Shown one piece after another: positions 36,397-44,337 of a DNA stretch of 64,000 nucleotides (the first letter of the stretch is position 1; every line of letters starts with the position of its first letter). Both the position numbers and the translations under genes were made by a program. The notes under the pieces are model-generated. The model was given only the letters and a program-made list of their open reading frames with translations. It was not told the DNA's origin and made no database searches. The stretch is from Bacillota bacterium (GTDB taxonomy: Bacteria; Bacillota; Sulfobacillia; JAJZYS01; JAJZLH01), in NCBI GenBank assembly GCA_021850485.1, contig JAJZLY010000008.1, positions 271,879 through 335,878 on the forward strand, written 5' to 3'.

Positions 36397-37281
36397 CTAC
36401 GGATGCTTTTGCTCCAACACCACCTTGTTTTTCAACTGGCCGATCGCCTCGACCGAAACGGTCACCACCTCGCCTGGTAAAAGCCAGCGCGGTGGCTTGC
36501 GCCCACTGCCGGTCCCAGCCGGCGTACCGGTCAGGATCAGGTCTCCGGGCTCCAGTGTGGTGAATTCTGAGGCCGCCGCTACCAGCTCTGGTACCGCAAA
36601 GATCATGTCGGCGCTAGTCCCGTCTTGCATCGGCGCCGCCCCGATCCAAGAGCGCAGCCGAAGCGCCTGCGCATCGTCGATCTCGTCTTTGGTCACGATC
36701 CAAGGACCGACCGGGGCGGTCTGATCGAAGTTTTTGCCGGGCGTCCACTGGCTGGTGCGGTGTTGGAAGTCGCGCACGCTGACATCGTTGGCCACGGTGT
36801 AGCCAAATACGCTGGCCAGCGCCGCCTCCCGGCTCAAGCTGCGGCCGCCTGAGCCGATCACCACCGCTAGCTCCACCTCCAGGTCCAGCTGCGGACTGGC
36901 CAAGGGCAGCAAGATGTCGCCAAAAGGATCGGCCAGGCTAGACGGCAGGCGTAAGAACATCTCTGGCGCAGGCGGCAGCGCATGGCCGCCCTCAGCGGCG
37001 TGGGCACTGTAGTTGAGGCCGATGCCGATCACCCGCCCCCAGCCCTCGACCGGCACCAGCAAGGTGCCCTCGACCAGCGGCATCAAGCGGTGCTCTTCAG
37101 TCTGGCGGCCAATCTCTGCCTGCACCAGAGGGGCAAGGTCAGCCCACATCCGGATCAGGCCCCGCATCGAGTCCGCAGCCAGTTGATGCGCTTGCAGCAA
37201 CGGGCCAAGGTCGGCCACGCCTGCCTCGGTCACGGCCACCACCCGCGGCCCGCTTTCGCCCTGCTGCCGAGCCAGTTTCAC
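36397..37281 (-). CDS. Fumarylacetoacetate hydrolase (FAH) family protein
   Basis: 294 residues with FAH-fold landmarks: I-G-I-G-L-N-Y-S-A-H, F-L-R-L-P-S-S, the metal-binding E-V-E-L-A-V-V-I-G, G-Y-T-V-A-N-D-V-S-V-R-D, G-K-N-F-D and the closing L-T-G-T-P-A-G-T-G. Members hydrolyse or decarboxylate 2-oxo acids from aromatic degradation, or act as oxaloacetate decarboxylases/tautomerases. The gene begins 7 bases after fabH; the exact reaction is not deducible. Confidence 0.88.
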   Translation of the reverse strand: MKLARQQGESGPRVVAVTEAGVADLGPLLQAHQLAADSMRGLIRMWADLAPLVQAEIGRQTEEHRLMPLVEGTLLVPVEGWGRVIGIGLNYSAHAAEGGHALPPAPEMFLRLPSSLADPFGDILLPLASPQLDLEVELAVVIGSGGRSLSREAALASVFGYTVANDVSVRDFQHRTSQWTPGKNFDQTAPVGPWIVTKDEIDDAQALRLRSWIGAAPMQDGTSADMIFAVPELVAAASEFTTLEPGDLILTGTPAGTGSGRKPPRWLLPGEVVTVSVEAIGQLKNKVVLEQKHP

Positions 37282-37288
37282 CTCTGGT

Positions 37289-38278
37289 TCAACTCCAGCG
37301 GAAGACGGCAGCGCCCCAGGTCAGGCCCGCTCCAAAAGAGACGATCAGCACCAGATCTCCGGGCTTGAGGTGTCCCTCTTGGTAGTAGTCGTTCAGCGCC
37401 ATCGGCACGCTGGCGGCAGAGGTGTTGCCGTAGCGGTCAATGGTCACTGCCATCTTGCCCGCTGGGATGCCCATGCGCTCAGACAACTGGTTCAAGATGC
37501 GCAAGTTGGCCTGATGGGGGACCACCAGGTCGATCTGGTCCAAGCTGACCCCGGCCTCTTCCAGCGCCTGCTGACAGGCCCGCTCCATCACGCCGCAGGC
37601 CTGCTTGAAGGTGGCCTGTCCGTTCATCTTAAAAAAGTGCAGCCCTTGATCCACCGTCTGATGGCTGGTCGGGTTGCGCGAGCCGCCGCCTGGGAAGTAC
37701 AGCAGGTCCCACAGCCCGCCATCCGAGCCCAGGTGCGAGGAGAGCACGCCCTCGACGCCGTCTGGCGCTGCCTCTAAGATCATTGCCCCGGCGCCGTCGC
37801 CGAGCAGCACACAGGTGGAGCGATCGGTCCAGTCCAGCATCCGGGACAAACACTCAGCGGCCACCACCAGCACCCGCTTTTGCACGCCGGAGGCCACCAG
37901 GCTGCGGGCCAGATGAAAGGCGTACAAAAAACCGGTACAGCCGGCCGCCACGTCCACGGCGCCGGCCCGGTGAGCCCCCAGCCGGTCTTGCAGCAGACAG
38001 GCCACAGACGGGAACTGCATGTCGGCGGTGACGGTGGCGACCACGATGAAGTCGATTTGGTCTGCGCTCACGCCAGTGCGCTCCATCACCTGGCAAGCGG
38101 CGCGGTAGGCGAGATCCGAGGTGGCCTCGCCATCGGCGGCGACGTGACGCTCCTTGATGCCGGTGCGAGAGACGATCCACTCGTCCGTGGTATCGACCAT
38201 CTTCTCCAAGTCGTGGTTGGTCAGGGTTCGCTCAGGCACATAGGCGCCGATGCCCAGCACCCGGACCGGGACGGCCAC
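37289..38278 (-). CDS. fabH: 3-oxoacyl-ACP synthase III (KAS III)
   Basis: 329 residues with a complete catalytic triad: C114 in A-A-G-C-T-G-F, H255 in P-H-Q-A-N-L-R-I, and N285 in Y-G-N-T-S-A-A-S. FabH condenses acetyl- or branched acyl-CoA with malonyl-ACP to start fatty acid synthesis. GTG 38278 follows the PAP2 stop by one base and gives the usual short N-terminus (V-R-V-L-G-I-G-A-Y-V-P). Lone fabH genes outside a fab cluster may also serve specialised acyl condensation. Confidence 0.93.
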   Translation of the reverse strand: MAVPVRVLGIGAYVPERTLTNHDLEKMVDTTDEWIVSRTGIKERHVAADGEATSDLAYRAACQVMERTGVSADQIDFIVVATVTADMQFPSVACLLQDRLGAHRAGAVDVAAGCTGFLYAFHLARSLVASGVQKRVLVVAAECLSRMLDWTDRSTCVLLGDGAGAMILEAAPDGVEGVLSSHLGSDGGLWDLLYFPGGGSRNPTSHQTVDQGLHFFKMNGQATFKQACGVMERACQQALEEAGVSLDQIDLVVPHQANLRILNQLSERMGIPAGKMAVTIDRYGNTSAASVPMALNDYYQEGHLKPGDLVLIVSFGAGLTWGAAVFRWS

Positions 38279-38279
38279 C

Positions 38280-38894
38280 CTACTCGCCCCTGCGCCGCAT
38301 CCGCATCGGCGGCCGGTCCTCACCGGGGTCAAAGCCGAAGATGCGGATGAAGCCGGCAACCGGAGCTTCGATCACAGACCTAAAGCGCAATACCAAAAGC
38401 GCCACCGCCGTGCCGATGATGGCGCCGGCCAAGACGTCAGTCGGCCAGTGCACGCCGACGGCCACCCGGGCAACGGCGATCAAGACGGCCAGGATCAGGT
38501 ACGGCCAGCCCAGGGCTGCGCCCCCTAAGAACATGGCGGTGGCGATGGCGAAGGCGCCCGTCGCATGGTCAGAGGGGAACGATGAATCGTTGCCGTGCTT
38601 GACCAGAGCATGCACCAACAGGGGATAGGCAAACTCCGGGCGCTCTCTGAACACGATCAGGCTGATGCCCATCGTGATCAGGACCGACACACCAGCGGCC
38701 ACCGCCGCATAGATCAGTGCCCGCCTGGCCCGGGTGGCGTGACGAGGCAGGGCGAAAAACAGCACAGTCAGGGTGACAGCGTAGATCTCAGGGCCGTAGG
38801 TGGCGAAGAAGACGGACAGATGGGTCAGGATCGAGGAGCCAGCAGCAGCGTGATTGATCGCCAGCAGGATTCTGAGTTCTAGGTTCAGGACCAC
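38280..38894 (-). CDS. PAP2-family membrane phosphatase
   Basis: 204 residues with about five membrane helices and phosphatase motifs S-F-P-S-D-H-A and V-A-R-V-A-V-G-V-H-W-P-T-D-V. Members dephosphorylate undecaprenyl pyrophosphate or phosphatidic acid at the outer membrane face. GTG 38894 (or 38891) is placed by the promoter and by the start of plausible coding sequence; the long upstream frame looks non-coding. It shares an operon with fabH, hinting at lipid metabolism. Confidence 0.85.
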   Translation of the reverse strand: MVLNLELRILLAINHAAAGSSILTHLSVFFATYGPEIYAVTLTVLFFALPRHATRARRALIYAAVAAGVSVLITMGISLIVFRERPEFAYPLLVHALVKHGNDSSFPSDHATGAFAIATAMFLGGAALGWPYLILAVLIAVARVAVGVHWPTDVLAGAIIGTAVALLVLRFRSVIEAPVAGFIRIFGFDPGEDRPPMRMRRRGE

Positions 38895-38924
38895 ACCCCC
38901 AGAGCAGTGCTGGTAACAGGTGCG

Positions 38925-38953
38925 AGTATACCAATGCGGGTGTGGTGGCACAA
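38925..38953 (-). promoter_or_regulatory. Promoter of the PAP2-fabH operon
   Basis: On the minus strand TTGTGC (38953-38948) and TATACT (38930-38925) are 17 bases apart, giving a start about 25 bases before the GTG at 38894. Confidence 0.55.
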
Positions 38954-39092
38954 CGAGCGAAGGGCCTTTCTCCTTAGGCGCTAAGTGGGGTGCAGGGGAC
39001 ATCGGAGCCAGCAGTCGAAGCCCAGTCGTTGCCGCGACCCCGACCGTGCAGCCCGTGACCAGCATGCTGGGACCTGGAGGGGAAACACGGAG

Positions 39093-39863
39093 GTGAAAAA
39101 CCAAGCCCCGCTGTTGCTGCTCGGCTCTTACCACATGAATAATCCCGGTCGCGATCTCCATAACGCGGTCGTCGACGACGTACTGAGCGATGCCCGCCAG
39201 CAGCAAATCCGGGCGGTCACCGCCGGCCTCGCCCGTTTTCGCCCGACGATCGTCGCCATCGAGGTCCAACGGGAACAGGATGCTGCCTGGAATCAGGACT
39301 ATCAGCGCTATTGCCAAGGTCAGTTCACCTTAACCTCAGACGAGCGCCATCAGTTGGGGTTTCGGCTAGCCGCCACCTGCGGCCTCGAGCGCATCCACGC
39401 CGTGGATTGGAACGAGGATCTCCCGTACGTCGAGGACGACTTGGAAGCGGTCTGGGCATACGCCAAGGAGCACCACCCAGATCTCTACGCCACCGTTTCT
39501 GGCCGCTTCGAAGGGTGGGCCAGAGAGTTCGACCGCCGGCAAGCCACACAGACGGTCGGTCAGCTGTTGAGTTGGTTGAATGACCCAGGTCGACTGGCCC
39601 AAGAGCACCTCAACTATCTGGCCCTGGCCACGCTCGGGACAGCCGGAAAGCACCCGGCCGTGCCTTGGATCACCGGCTGGTTTCAGCGAAACCTCACCAT
39701 CTTCGTCAACCTGACCCGTCTGGTCAGCAGCCCCGAGGATCGGATCCTCGTCGTCTACGGGGCGGGACATATCCCTCTGCTCCATCAGTTTGCCGCTGAT
39801 AGTGGCCACTTTGCGGTAGAGAATGCTGCGGACTTTCTGCCGCAAAGTGCGTCCAGCCCGTAG
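39093..39863 (+). CDS. DUF5694/TraB-like protein
   Basis: 256 residues resembling the DUF5694 group: an early L-L-L-L-G-S-Y-H-M, F-R-P-T-I-V-A-I-E with nearby charged residues, a C-G-L-x-R-I-H-A-V-D segment, and the final I-L-V-V-Y-G-A-G-H-I-P-L-L. The G-x-H and G-A-G-H elements recall TraB/ChaN/EreA-like metal-dependent hydrolases, but activity is unproven. GTG 39093 has GGAGGGG 10 bases upstream. Single gene, transcribed away from the PAP2 operon. Confidence 0.7.
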   Translation: MKNQAPLLLLGSYHMNNPGRDLHNAVVDDVLSDARQQQIRAVTAGLARFRPTIVAIEVQREQDAAWNQDYQRYCQGQFTLTSDERHQLGFRLAATCGLERIHAVDWNEDLPYVEDDLEAVWAYAKEHHPDLYATVSGRFEGWAREFDRRQATQTVGQLLSWLNDPGRLAQEHLNYLALATLGTAGKHPAVPWITGWFQRNLTIFVNLTRLVSSPEDRILVVYGAGHIPLLHQFAADSGHFAVENAADFLPQSASSP

Positions 39864-40002
39864 CGACATGCCTCTCGGGCGTTGTCACGCACCTCTGCCC
39901 GCTGACCGCCTCGTCCAAGAGTCGGAGGCGCTGGCCGCCATGCCTGCACCTTGGAGCCTGTCCCTAGAGCGACTCTTTTCTGGTTATGACTGTCTTTCTA
40001 TA

Positions 40003-40031
40003 TTGTCTATTTCATAGCCACCCTATATGCT
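40003..40031 (+). promoter_or_regulatory. Promoter of the 40 kb gene pair
   Basis: TTGTCT (40003-40008) and TATGCT (40026-40031) are 17 bases apart, within an AT-rich pocket of GC-rich DNA. The start codon is 33 bases past the -10 box. Confidence 0.5.
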
Positions 40032-40063
40032 GGGGTGAATCTTGTTCGCAAGGGGGATACGTA

Positions 40064-40402
40064 ATGCCAACGGATCTGACCGGATTCGATCTGGACGCCA
40101 GCGTCTCGGTCTCGGACCTCCGTGCCGAGGCCTCCTGGCAACGACTGCTTATCCGCTATGGCAAGCTGCGTGTGGAACGGCGCGGCCGTGGAAGCTCGGC
40201 GGTCGTTGGTGTCCTTCTGGCTCCTCCCGTATGGCGCGAAGTGTGCCGTTTGATCGCCGCCCAGGAGGCAGCCGAAGATCGAGCAGTTGAGCAGATCATT
40301 GACCTGAGGGCAGGCGGGGAACTTCTCCAGGGCCAGGAATTGACAGAGGGCATGGCTGCACGCCTTAGGGCTCAGCTGGAGAAGGTGCGCCCTGAGCGAT
40401 AA
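40064..40402 (+). CDS. Putative antitoxin of an unnamed TA-like pair
   Basis: 112 residues with a Phd-like middle: a helix A-S-W-Q-R-L-L-I-R-Y-G followed by L-R-V-E-R-R-G-R-G-S-S-A-V-V-G-V-L-L, then a long charged helix (A-Q-E-A-A-E-D-R-A-V-E-Q). ATG 40064 has AGGGGG about 7-8 bases upstream and its own promoter. The next gene follows within 25 bases and encodes a RelE-like small protein, so a TA role is inferred. I cannot name the family. Confidence 0.6.
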   Translation: MPTDLTGFDLDASVSVSDLRAEASWQRLLIRYGKLRVERRGRGSSAVVGVLLAPPVWREVCRLIAAQEAAEDRAVEQIIDLRAGGELLQGQELTEGMAARLRAQLEKVRPER

Positions 40403-40424
40403 CATCCGGGAGACGGCCATCGAG

Positions 40425-40784
40425 TTGTTTGTGCTGACCCTCTCGGAACTTCCGATCGTAGCCGTACGCGGGCACATCGAGGAGGACATACGGGCTCTGA
40501 GCGAGGCGTTTAGCGACGAGCAGGAGTTTGTTTCGGCGCTGCACGCGATTAGCGCCGAACTGCGTCTGATTGTGGGCGACCCGGACCGAGGAGGCAGCCT
40601 GCACGGTCACTACACCGCCTGGAAATACAGCAAGTTCCAGTCGCAGCGCTCCCAACATCACCCGGCGGATCTCCGCATCATCTTTCGACGGGTGGCCGAG
40701 GCCGGAGCAAGCCACGTTGAGGTACGCGCCTTCGGTCATCGCTGGCATCCGGTGGCTGTCTACCTGCGGGGCAAGGATCGATAG
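40425..40784 (+). CDS. Putative RelE-like toxin
   Basis: 119 residues. The second half has the strand pattern of RelE/HigB toxins: W-K-Y-S-K-F-Q, then D-L-R-I-I-F-R-R-V, V-E-V-R-A-F-G-H-R-W-H-P-V-A-V-Y. The TTG start at 40425 has GGGAG 12 bases upstream; the frame remains open 5' of it, so translation may begin earlier at a non-standard codon near 40393. Convergent with the ribokinase gene. Function inferred from size, fold pattern and pairing. Confidence 0.6.
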   Translation: MFVLTLSELPIVAVRGHIEEDIRALSEAFSDEQEFVSALHAISAELRLIVGDPDRGGSLHGHYTAWKYSKFQSQRSQHHPADLRIIFRRVAEAGASHVEVRAFGHRWHPVAVYLRGKDR

Positions 40785-40830
40785 AGCCGCAGAGCGTCAT
40801 GGCTGCGCCAATCCCTTGGGATCCTCAGAT

Positions 40831-41757
40831 CTATGCGCCTCGGTGCACCGGTTTCGCAGTGACCTCGCTCCGATGGGGCAAAGACGTCATCGCCCCCGGC
40901 CGGGTCACCGCCACCGCGGCCACGGCCGTGGCGTAGCGACAGGCCTCGACCAGATCGGCACCTTGCAGTGTGGCGGCGACCAACCCACCTGAAAAGGCAT
41001 CACCGGCAGCCGTGGCATCCACGGTTGTGACCTGATGGGCTGGAATTGTCTCCACTAGACGCGCGCTCACCAGCACCGAGCCCTCGTGACCGAGCTTCAC
41101 CACCGCCGCCCCAGCTCCCAGCGCCAGCAGCTTCTTGCCGGCGGCCCCGGCCGAAGCGAAGTCCGTGACGGCAATCCCAGTCAGCGCTGTGGCCTCGACC
41201 CGGTTGGGGGTGACCAGATCAGCCCTGCCCACCAATTTGGCTGCGACGCCCTCGGCCGGTGAGGGGTCGAGGAACACCTTCAGGCCGGCCTGGCGGGCCT
41301 TGATCATCGCCAGCTCGGCGATGGGGTGCGGGATTTCCAACTGACAGGCCAAGATGGAGGCGCCCAGGAAGCCCAAGCCAGCCAGGGCATCGATCTGGTC
41401 AGGGCTCAACTGACCGTTCGCCCCCGGCGACACCAAGATGGTGCTCTCTCCGCCCGCGGTGCTCAAAATCAGGGCTAGGCCACTGGCTTTCTCTTTCAGG
41501 TCGATCAGTTGGCTGACGTCCACGCCCTCGTCGGTCAGAGCCTGGCGCAAGGTGGTGGCAAAGTGATCGGAGCCCACAGCTCCTACGAAGGCCACGTCCA
41601 CGCCTAGTCTGGCCGCCGCCACCGCCTGGTTGGCGCCCTTGCCGCCCGGACCCCATCTTGTGTCGCCGCCCAGTAGGGTCTGCCCACTTTGCGGCAGATG
41701 GGCAAGCGGCATGGTCAGGTCCATGTTCACAGACCCCACCACCACCAGCTGCGCCAC
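40831..41757 (-). CDS. rbsK: Ribokinase
   Basis: About 308 residues of the PfkB family: the N-terminal G-S-V-N-M-D, the G-G-K-G-A-N-Q-A-V-A-A-A sugar-binding motif, P-N-R-V-E-A, K-L-G-H-E-G-S, and the catalytic D-A-T-A-A-G-D-A-F-S-G-G. It phosphorylates ribose (or a deoxy-sugar) using ATP. GTG 41757 is chosen; GTG 41769 is an in-frame alternative overlapping the upstream stop. No ribose transporter gene is adjacent. Confidence 0.9.
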   Translation of the reverse strand: MAQLVVVGSVNMDLTMPLAHLPQSGQTLLGGDTRWGPGGKGANQAVAAARLGVDVAFVGAVGSDHFATTLRQALTDEGVDVSQLIDLKEKASGLALILSTAGGESTILVSPGANGQLSPDQIDALAGLGFLGASILACQLEIPHPIAELAMIKARQAGLKVFLDPSPAEGVAAKLVGRADLVTPNRVEATALTGIAVTDFASAGAAGKKLLALGAGAAVVKLGHEGSVLVSARLVETIPAHQVTTVDATAAGDAFSGGLVAATLQGADLVEACRYATAVAAVAVTRPGAMTSLPHRSEVTAKPVHRGA

Positions 41758-41758
41758 C

Positions 41759-42208
41759 CTAGGCCCCACTCTTGGTCCGCCGCCACAGACCGCGCGCCGG
41801 CACGTCCTCGGGCGAGCGGGTCTGATCCGGGTGTTGGGAGTAGGCCTGGGCCATCCGGCTGTATGCCTCGAGCGACCAGATCTTGCCCTCGGTCACACGC
41901 CGCAGTGCCCTGGCCATCGGGTCAAGCGTGCGGCCGTCAGCCAAGAGCAGGAGCGGGCCCTTGGGTCCAGCTTGCCAGCTGGCGCTCAGTTCCTTGCGCA
42001 GCGCCTCACCTAAAAAGGCGCCGACCACCTCAGCCACCTCGGCGGGTTCACCGTGCAGCCTCTTGGGAAGGCGCTGGTCGATCATCTGGTCCAGTTGGCC
42101 AATCACCGCCAGGCTGGGAAAGATGATCTGACCTGTGATCTCTTTCGCCACCTGGCCCTGGACCAATGACAGTTGGGCCATCCGTTCGGCCAGGGATGCA
42201 TCGGCCAC
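41759..42208 (-). CDS. Hypothetical cytoplasmic protein
   Basis: 149 residues, not recognised. N-terminal half helical with I-F-P-S-L-A-V-I-G-Q-L-D-Q-M-I-D; middle V-V-G-A-F-L-G-E-A-L-R-K-E-L, then G-P-L-L-L-L-A-D-G-R-T-L-D-P, a pattern seen in uncharacterised short proteins. No signal peptide or membrane segment. It ends next to the ribokinase start and is probably co-transcribed. Confidence 0.65.
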   Translation of the reverse strand: MADASLAERMAQLSLVQGQVAKEITGQIIFPSLAVIGQLDQMIDQRLPKRLHGEPAEVAEVVGAFLGEALRKELSASWQAGPKGPLLLLADGRTLDPMARALRRVTEGKIWSLEAYSRMAQAYSQHPDQTRSPEDVPARGLWRRTKSGA

Positions 42209-42227
42209 GGCGGCGCCTCCTCTTGCG

Positions 42228-42253
42228 GACTCGTTTCTAGGACTCGTTTCTAG
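42228..42253. repeat. Tandem 13-bp duplication
   Basis: GGACTCGTTTCTA occurs twice in direct succession just upstream of the hypothetical gene at 42208. Probably a replication-slippage duplication; it could alter spacing of a promoter. Confidence 0.6.
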
Positions 42254-42447
42254 TCTCGCTGTTTGCCGCCGCCCTGTCTGCCCCTACCGGAGCAGGGCTC
42301 TGCCCGCATCGGCTGATCCTCTTTCTTCAGCACGGGCGACAAGAACGAGTCAGCCCAAGGCCACGTCGGATCGGCCCGGGGCGTCAATAAGGCAGCGCCG
42401 GGCGATCTTCTTCTGCCACCTGGCACGGCCATCGGCTGAAATCTCGC

Positions 42448-42882
42448 TTAGCCGCGATCGAGATGTTCACGCAGCGTTTGCACCGTCCAGGTAGGACATC
42501 CACAGCCGAGAAAATCATGGTCAGCAGTGAGGATCCCGGCGTCGAGCGCCAAGGCCAGGGCAACAGGCGCCCAGTCCCTGGCATCTCGCGGGACCCGTCG
42601 GCGAGCCTCGGCCGCCCGATGCAGATAGAAGGTGCGCGGGATGATTTCAATCATCCGATGATTGATCAGAGCATGGACAGATTCATGGAGCAGGCGCGCC
42701 TGCTCTCCGGTCAGTTGCCCGGATGCAACGATCTTGCCGACCAGACGCTGCAGTTCGTGCTCGGCTTCCTCCCACTGCTCCTCTGCGACGACCACCTGCA
42801 ACTCAGCGTGGCTCAACAGCGCCCTGCCTCGTTCCCGAAGCAATTCGGCGACCAGCACGCTTGCATCTGCGACGACGATCAT
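42448..42882 (-). CDS. PIN-domain toxin (VapC-like)
   Basis: 144 residues with the full acidic PIN set: V-V-A-D-A-S-V-L-V-A-E-L at the N-terminus, a mid-protein E-E-A-E, R-D-W-A-P-V-A-L-A-L-A, and L-T-A-D-H-D-F-L-G-C-G. Predicted Mg-dependent ribonuclease. It overlaps the antitoxin gene by 4 bases and shows no lesion. Confidence 0.82.
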   Translation of the reverse strand: MIVVADASVLVAELLRERGRALLSHAELQVVVAEEQWEEAEHELQRLVGKIVASGQLTGEQARLLHESVHALINHRMIEIIPRTFYLHRAAEARRRVPRDARDWAPVALALALDAGILTADHDFLGCGCPTWTVQTLREHLDRG

Positions 42883-43136
42883 TCGCCGGGTCTCCGCCGC
42901 AGATCAAACAGCTGTGCCAGTTCCTCCTCCGTGAGGCCGGTATCAGCGAGTACCTTGTCGACAGTAGAACCGAGCTGCTCCAGGGCCCGTTTCGCCTGGC
43001 CCCGGTCCCGTTCGACCGGAATGTAAAAGCCGATCACTTGGCCGTGCCGGCTGACGGCTACGGGGTCGTCCCCAGACAGGTAGGTCGTCGCATGATCACG
43101 GAATTCGCGGACCCCAACACTCTTCAGCTTTGCCAC
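42879..43136 (-). CDS. Phd/AbrB-like antitoxin of VapBC pair
   Basis: 85 residues: K-S-V-G-V-R-E-F-R-D-H-A-T-T-Y-L and D-P-V-A-V-S-R-H-G-Q-V-I-G-F-Y-I-P, the Phd/YefM-type strand-turn with an N-terminal V-R-E-F helix, then a Glu-rich tail. GTG 43136 touches a perfect 10-bp palindrome upstream, the likely autorepression operator. A longer upstream frame exists but crosses the operator and promoter. Confidence 0.8.
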   Translation of the reverse strand: MAKLKSVGVREFRDHATTYLSGDDPVAVSRHGQVIGFYIPVERDRGQAKRALEQLGSTVDKVLADTGLTEEELAQLFDLRRRPGE

Positions 43137-43162
43137 TGTGACCACCTCGTGGTCACAGTGTA
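43136..43162 (-). promoter_or_regulatory. Operator palindrome and -10 box of VapBC
   Basis: CTGTGACCAC (43136-43145) and GTGGTCACAG (43149-43158) form a perfect 10-bp inverted repeat with a 3-base spacer, ending at the GTG start. The -10 TACACT (43162-43157) abuts it, with TTGACC (43186-43181) 18 bases further up. Binding would cover the transcription start. Confidence 0.7.
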
Positions 43163-43342
43163 GTCTGAGCTCATCGGCTCGGTCAATGCAGAGCGGGGCG
43201 CATTTCTCCGCTTGCGTCCTGGTCACGGCTCGCCATAAGGCTATTGGGCGGGGACACCATCGGCCGCCCGTTGAGATTCAGTGCTCTAGTGTCGGCGCCG
43301 AGTCGATCTGGAAGCCTTTTGGTCATGACCGAGACAGGAAAG

Positions 43343-43367
43343 GGGCCGCCCCGGTGGGGAGCGGCCC
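43343..43367 (-). terminator. Terminator of the 43.4-44.2 kb gene
   Basis: GGGCCGC (43343-43349) pairs with GCGGCCC (43361-43367), extended by inner C/G pairs, and is followed on the minus strand by C4-T3-C-C-T. It lies 25 bases past the stop at 43392. Confidence 0.7.
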
Positions 43368-43391
43368 GATCGATACGGTGCAGGAACCTAC

Positions 43392-44171
43392 TTAGTTGTC
43401 CAGGCTGAACGATTGGCTGTTGTTGTCACTGGTGGTGGTCTGGTGGCCCTTGTTGTGGTCTTGGCCCTTAGCGTGTTGGTTCTGGTGAGCGTCCTTGGTG
43501 GACGTGGTGGTGGTGGTGCTAGACGTGACCATCATGGTCACGCTGACAGACGTCGCCATCAGGCCCTGGCCCTGGCTCACGCCGCTGATCGTCACCGCGT
43601 CACCGACGGCGAGATCATTCATGGTTAGGCTGACGCCGCCGACGCCGGTGATGGCGGCCTTCTCTTTGATCTGGACTACGACTTTGCTACCGTTTGCCTC
43701 TAGAACCGTGATCCGGTGCCCTTTGTCGATGGTCACGACGGTTCCGGTCACAGTCGCCGCCAATTTCTGGACGGTGATCGCCGACACCAGGCCGGCTGCG
43801 TTGAGGCTCAGGTTGACCTGGCTACCGACGGCCACGCTGGTCAGGGCCAGCGGCTGGCCACGGTACATCACGGTCAGCGGTGAGGCCAGGGTGTAGGTGT
43901 AGGTCTGTCCAGTCACGGTTGCGCCCTGGACGTTCTCGCCGTCTCGCTGCAGGTTCAAGGTTAGGCTGGTGGCCCCGATTGCCGACACGGTACCCTCTTG
44001 GCGCTGGGCCGTACCTTGGTCTTTGCCGTTGGTGGCAGAAGCCACCTGGCTCTGACCGTGGTCCGGCTGACCGGCGGCGTGCGAGACCAGGCCCATCGGC
44101 AAGGCCATTGAGACTGCGATCAGCCCGCCACTCACTAAGGTGGCTGTAATCGATTTGAGTCGCATCATCAT
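43392..44171 (-). CDS. Exported DUF5666-like beta-domain protein
   Basis: 259 residues: signal peptide (M-M-M-R-L-K-S then a hydrophobic core ending S-H-A-A-G), then repeated beta segments with G-T-V-S-A-I-G-A-T-S-L-T-L and L-A-V-G-D-A-V-T-I-S-G typical of DUF5666-like domains, and a Thr/Ser/His/Gln-rich tail. It is a paralogue of the C-terminal half of the next gene upstream, with near-identical Q-T-Y-T-Y-T-L and Q-V-N segments. Secreted, with no SLH anchor of its own. ATG 44171 has AAGGGA 7 bases upstream. Confidence 0.75.
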   Translation of the reverse strand: MMMRLKSITATLVSGGLIAVSMALPMGLVSHAAGQPDHGQSQVASATNGKDQGTAQRQEGTVSAIGATSLTLNLQRDGENVQGATVTGQTYTYTLASPLTVMYRGQPLALTSVAVGSQVNLSLNAAGLVSAITVQKLAATVTGTVVTIDKGHRITVLEANGSKVVVQIKEKAAITGVGGVSLTMNDLAVGDAVTISGVSQGQGLMATSVSVTMMVTSSTTTTTSTKDAHQNQHAKGQDHNKGHQTTTSDNNSQSFSLDN

Positions 44172-44284
44172 GAGTCAATCCCTTCAACGGTACGTTTGGG
44201 GTCTGACACACCTAGTTGTTCGCACTGGAATGGTGGTTTACGACCGTAGGCGCTGAGCCGACCTGGTGCACAGCCAGGCAGAGA

Positions 44285-44315
44285 CAGGGCCGCCCGCTTT
44301 TGGCGGACGGCCCTG
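44285..44315. terminator. Terminator after the SLH protein gene
   Basis: An imperfect 13-bp stem (44285-44297 with 44303-44315) closes a 5-base loop. It lies just past the minus-strand stop at 44338; the better T-run is on the plus strand, so it may work in both directions. Confidence 0.6.
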
Positions 44316-44337
44316 TTTTCGGTCCTAGGGAGGTGGA

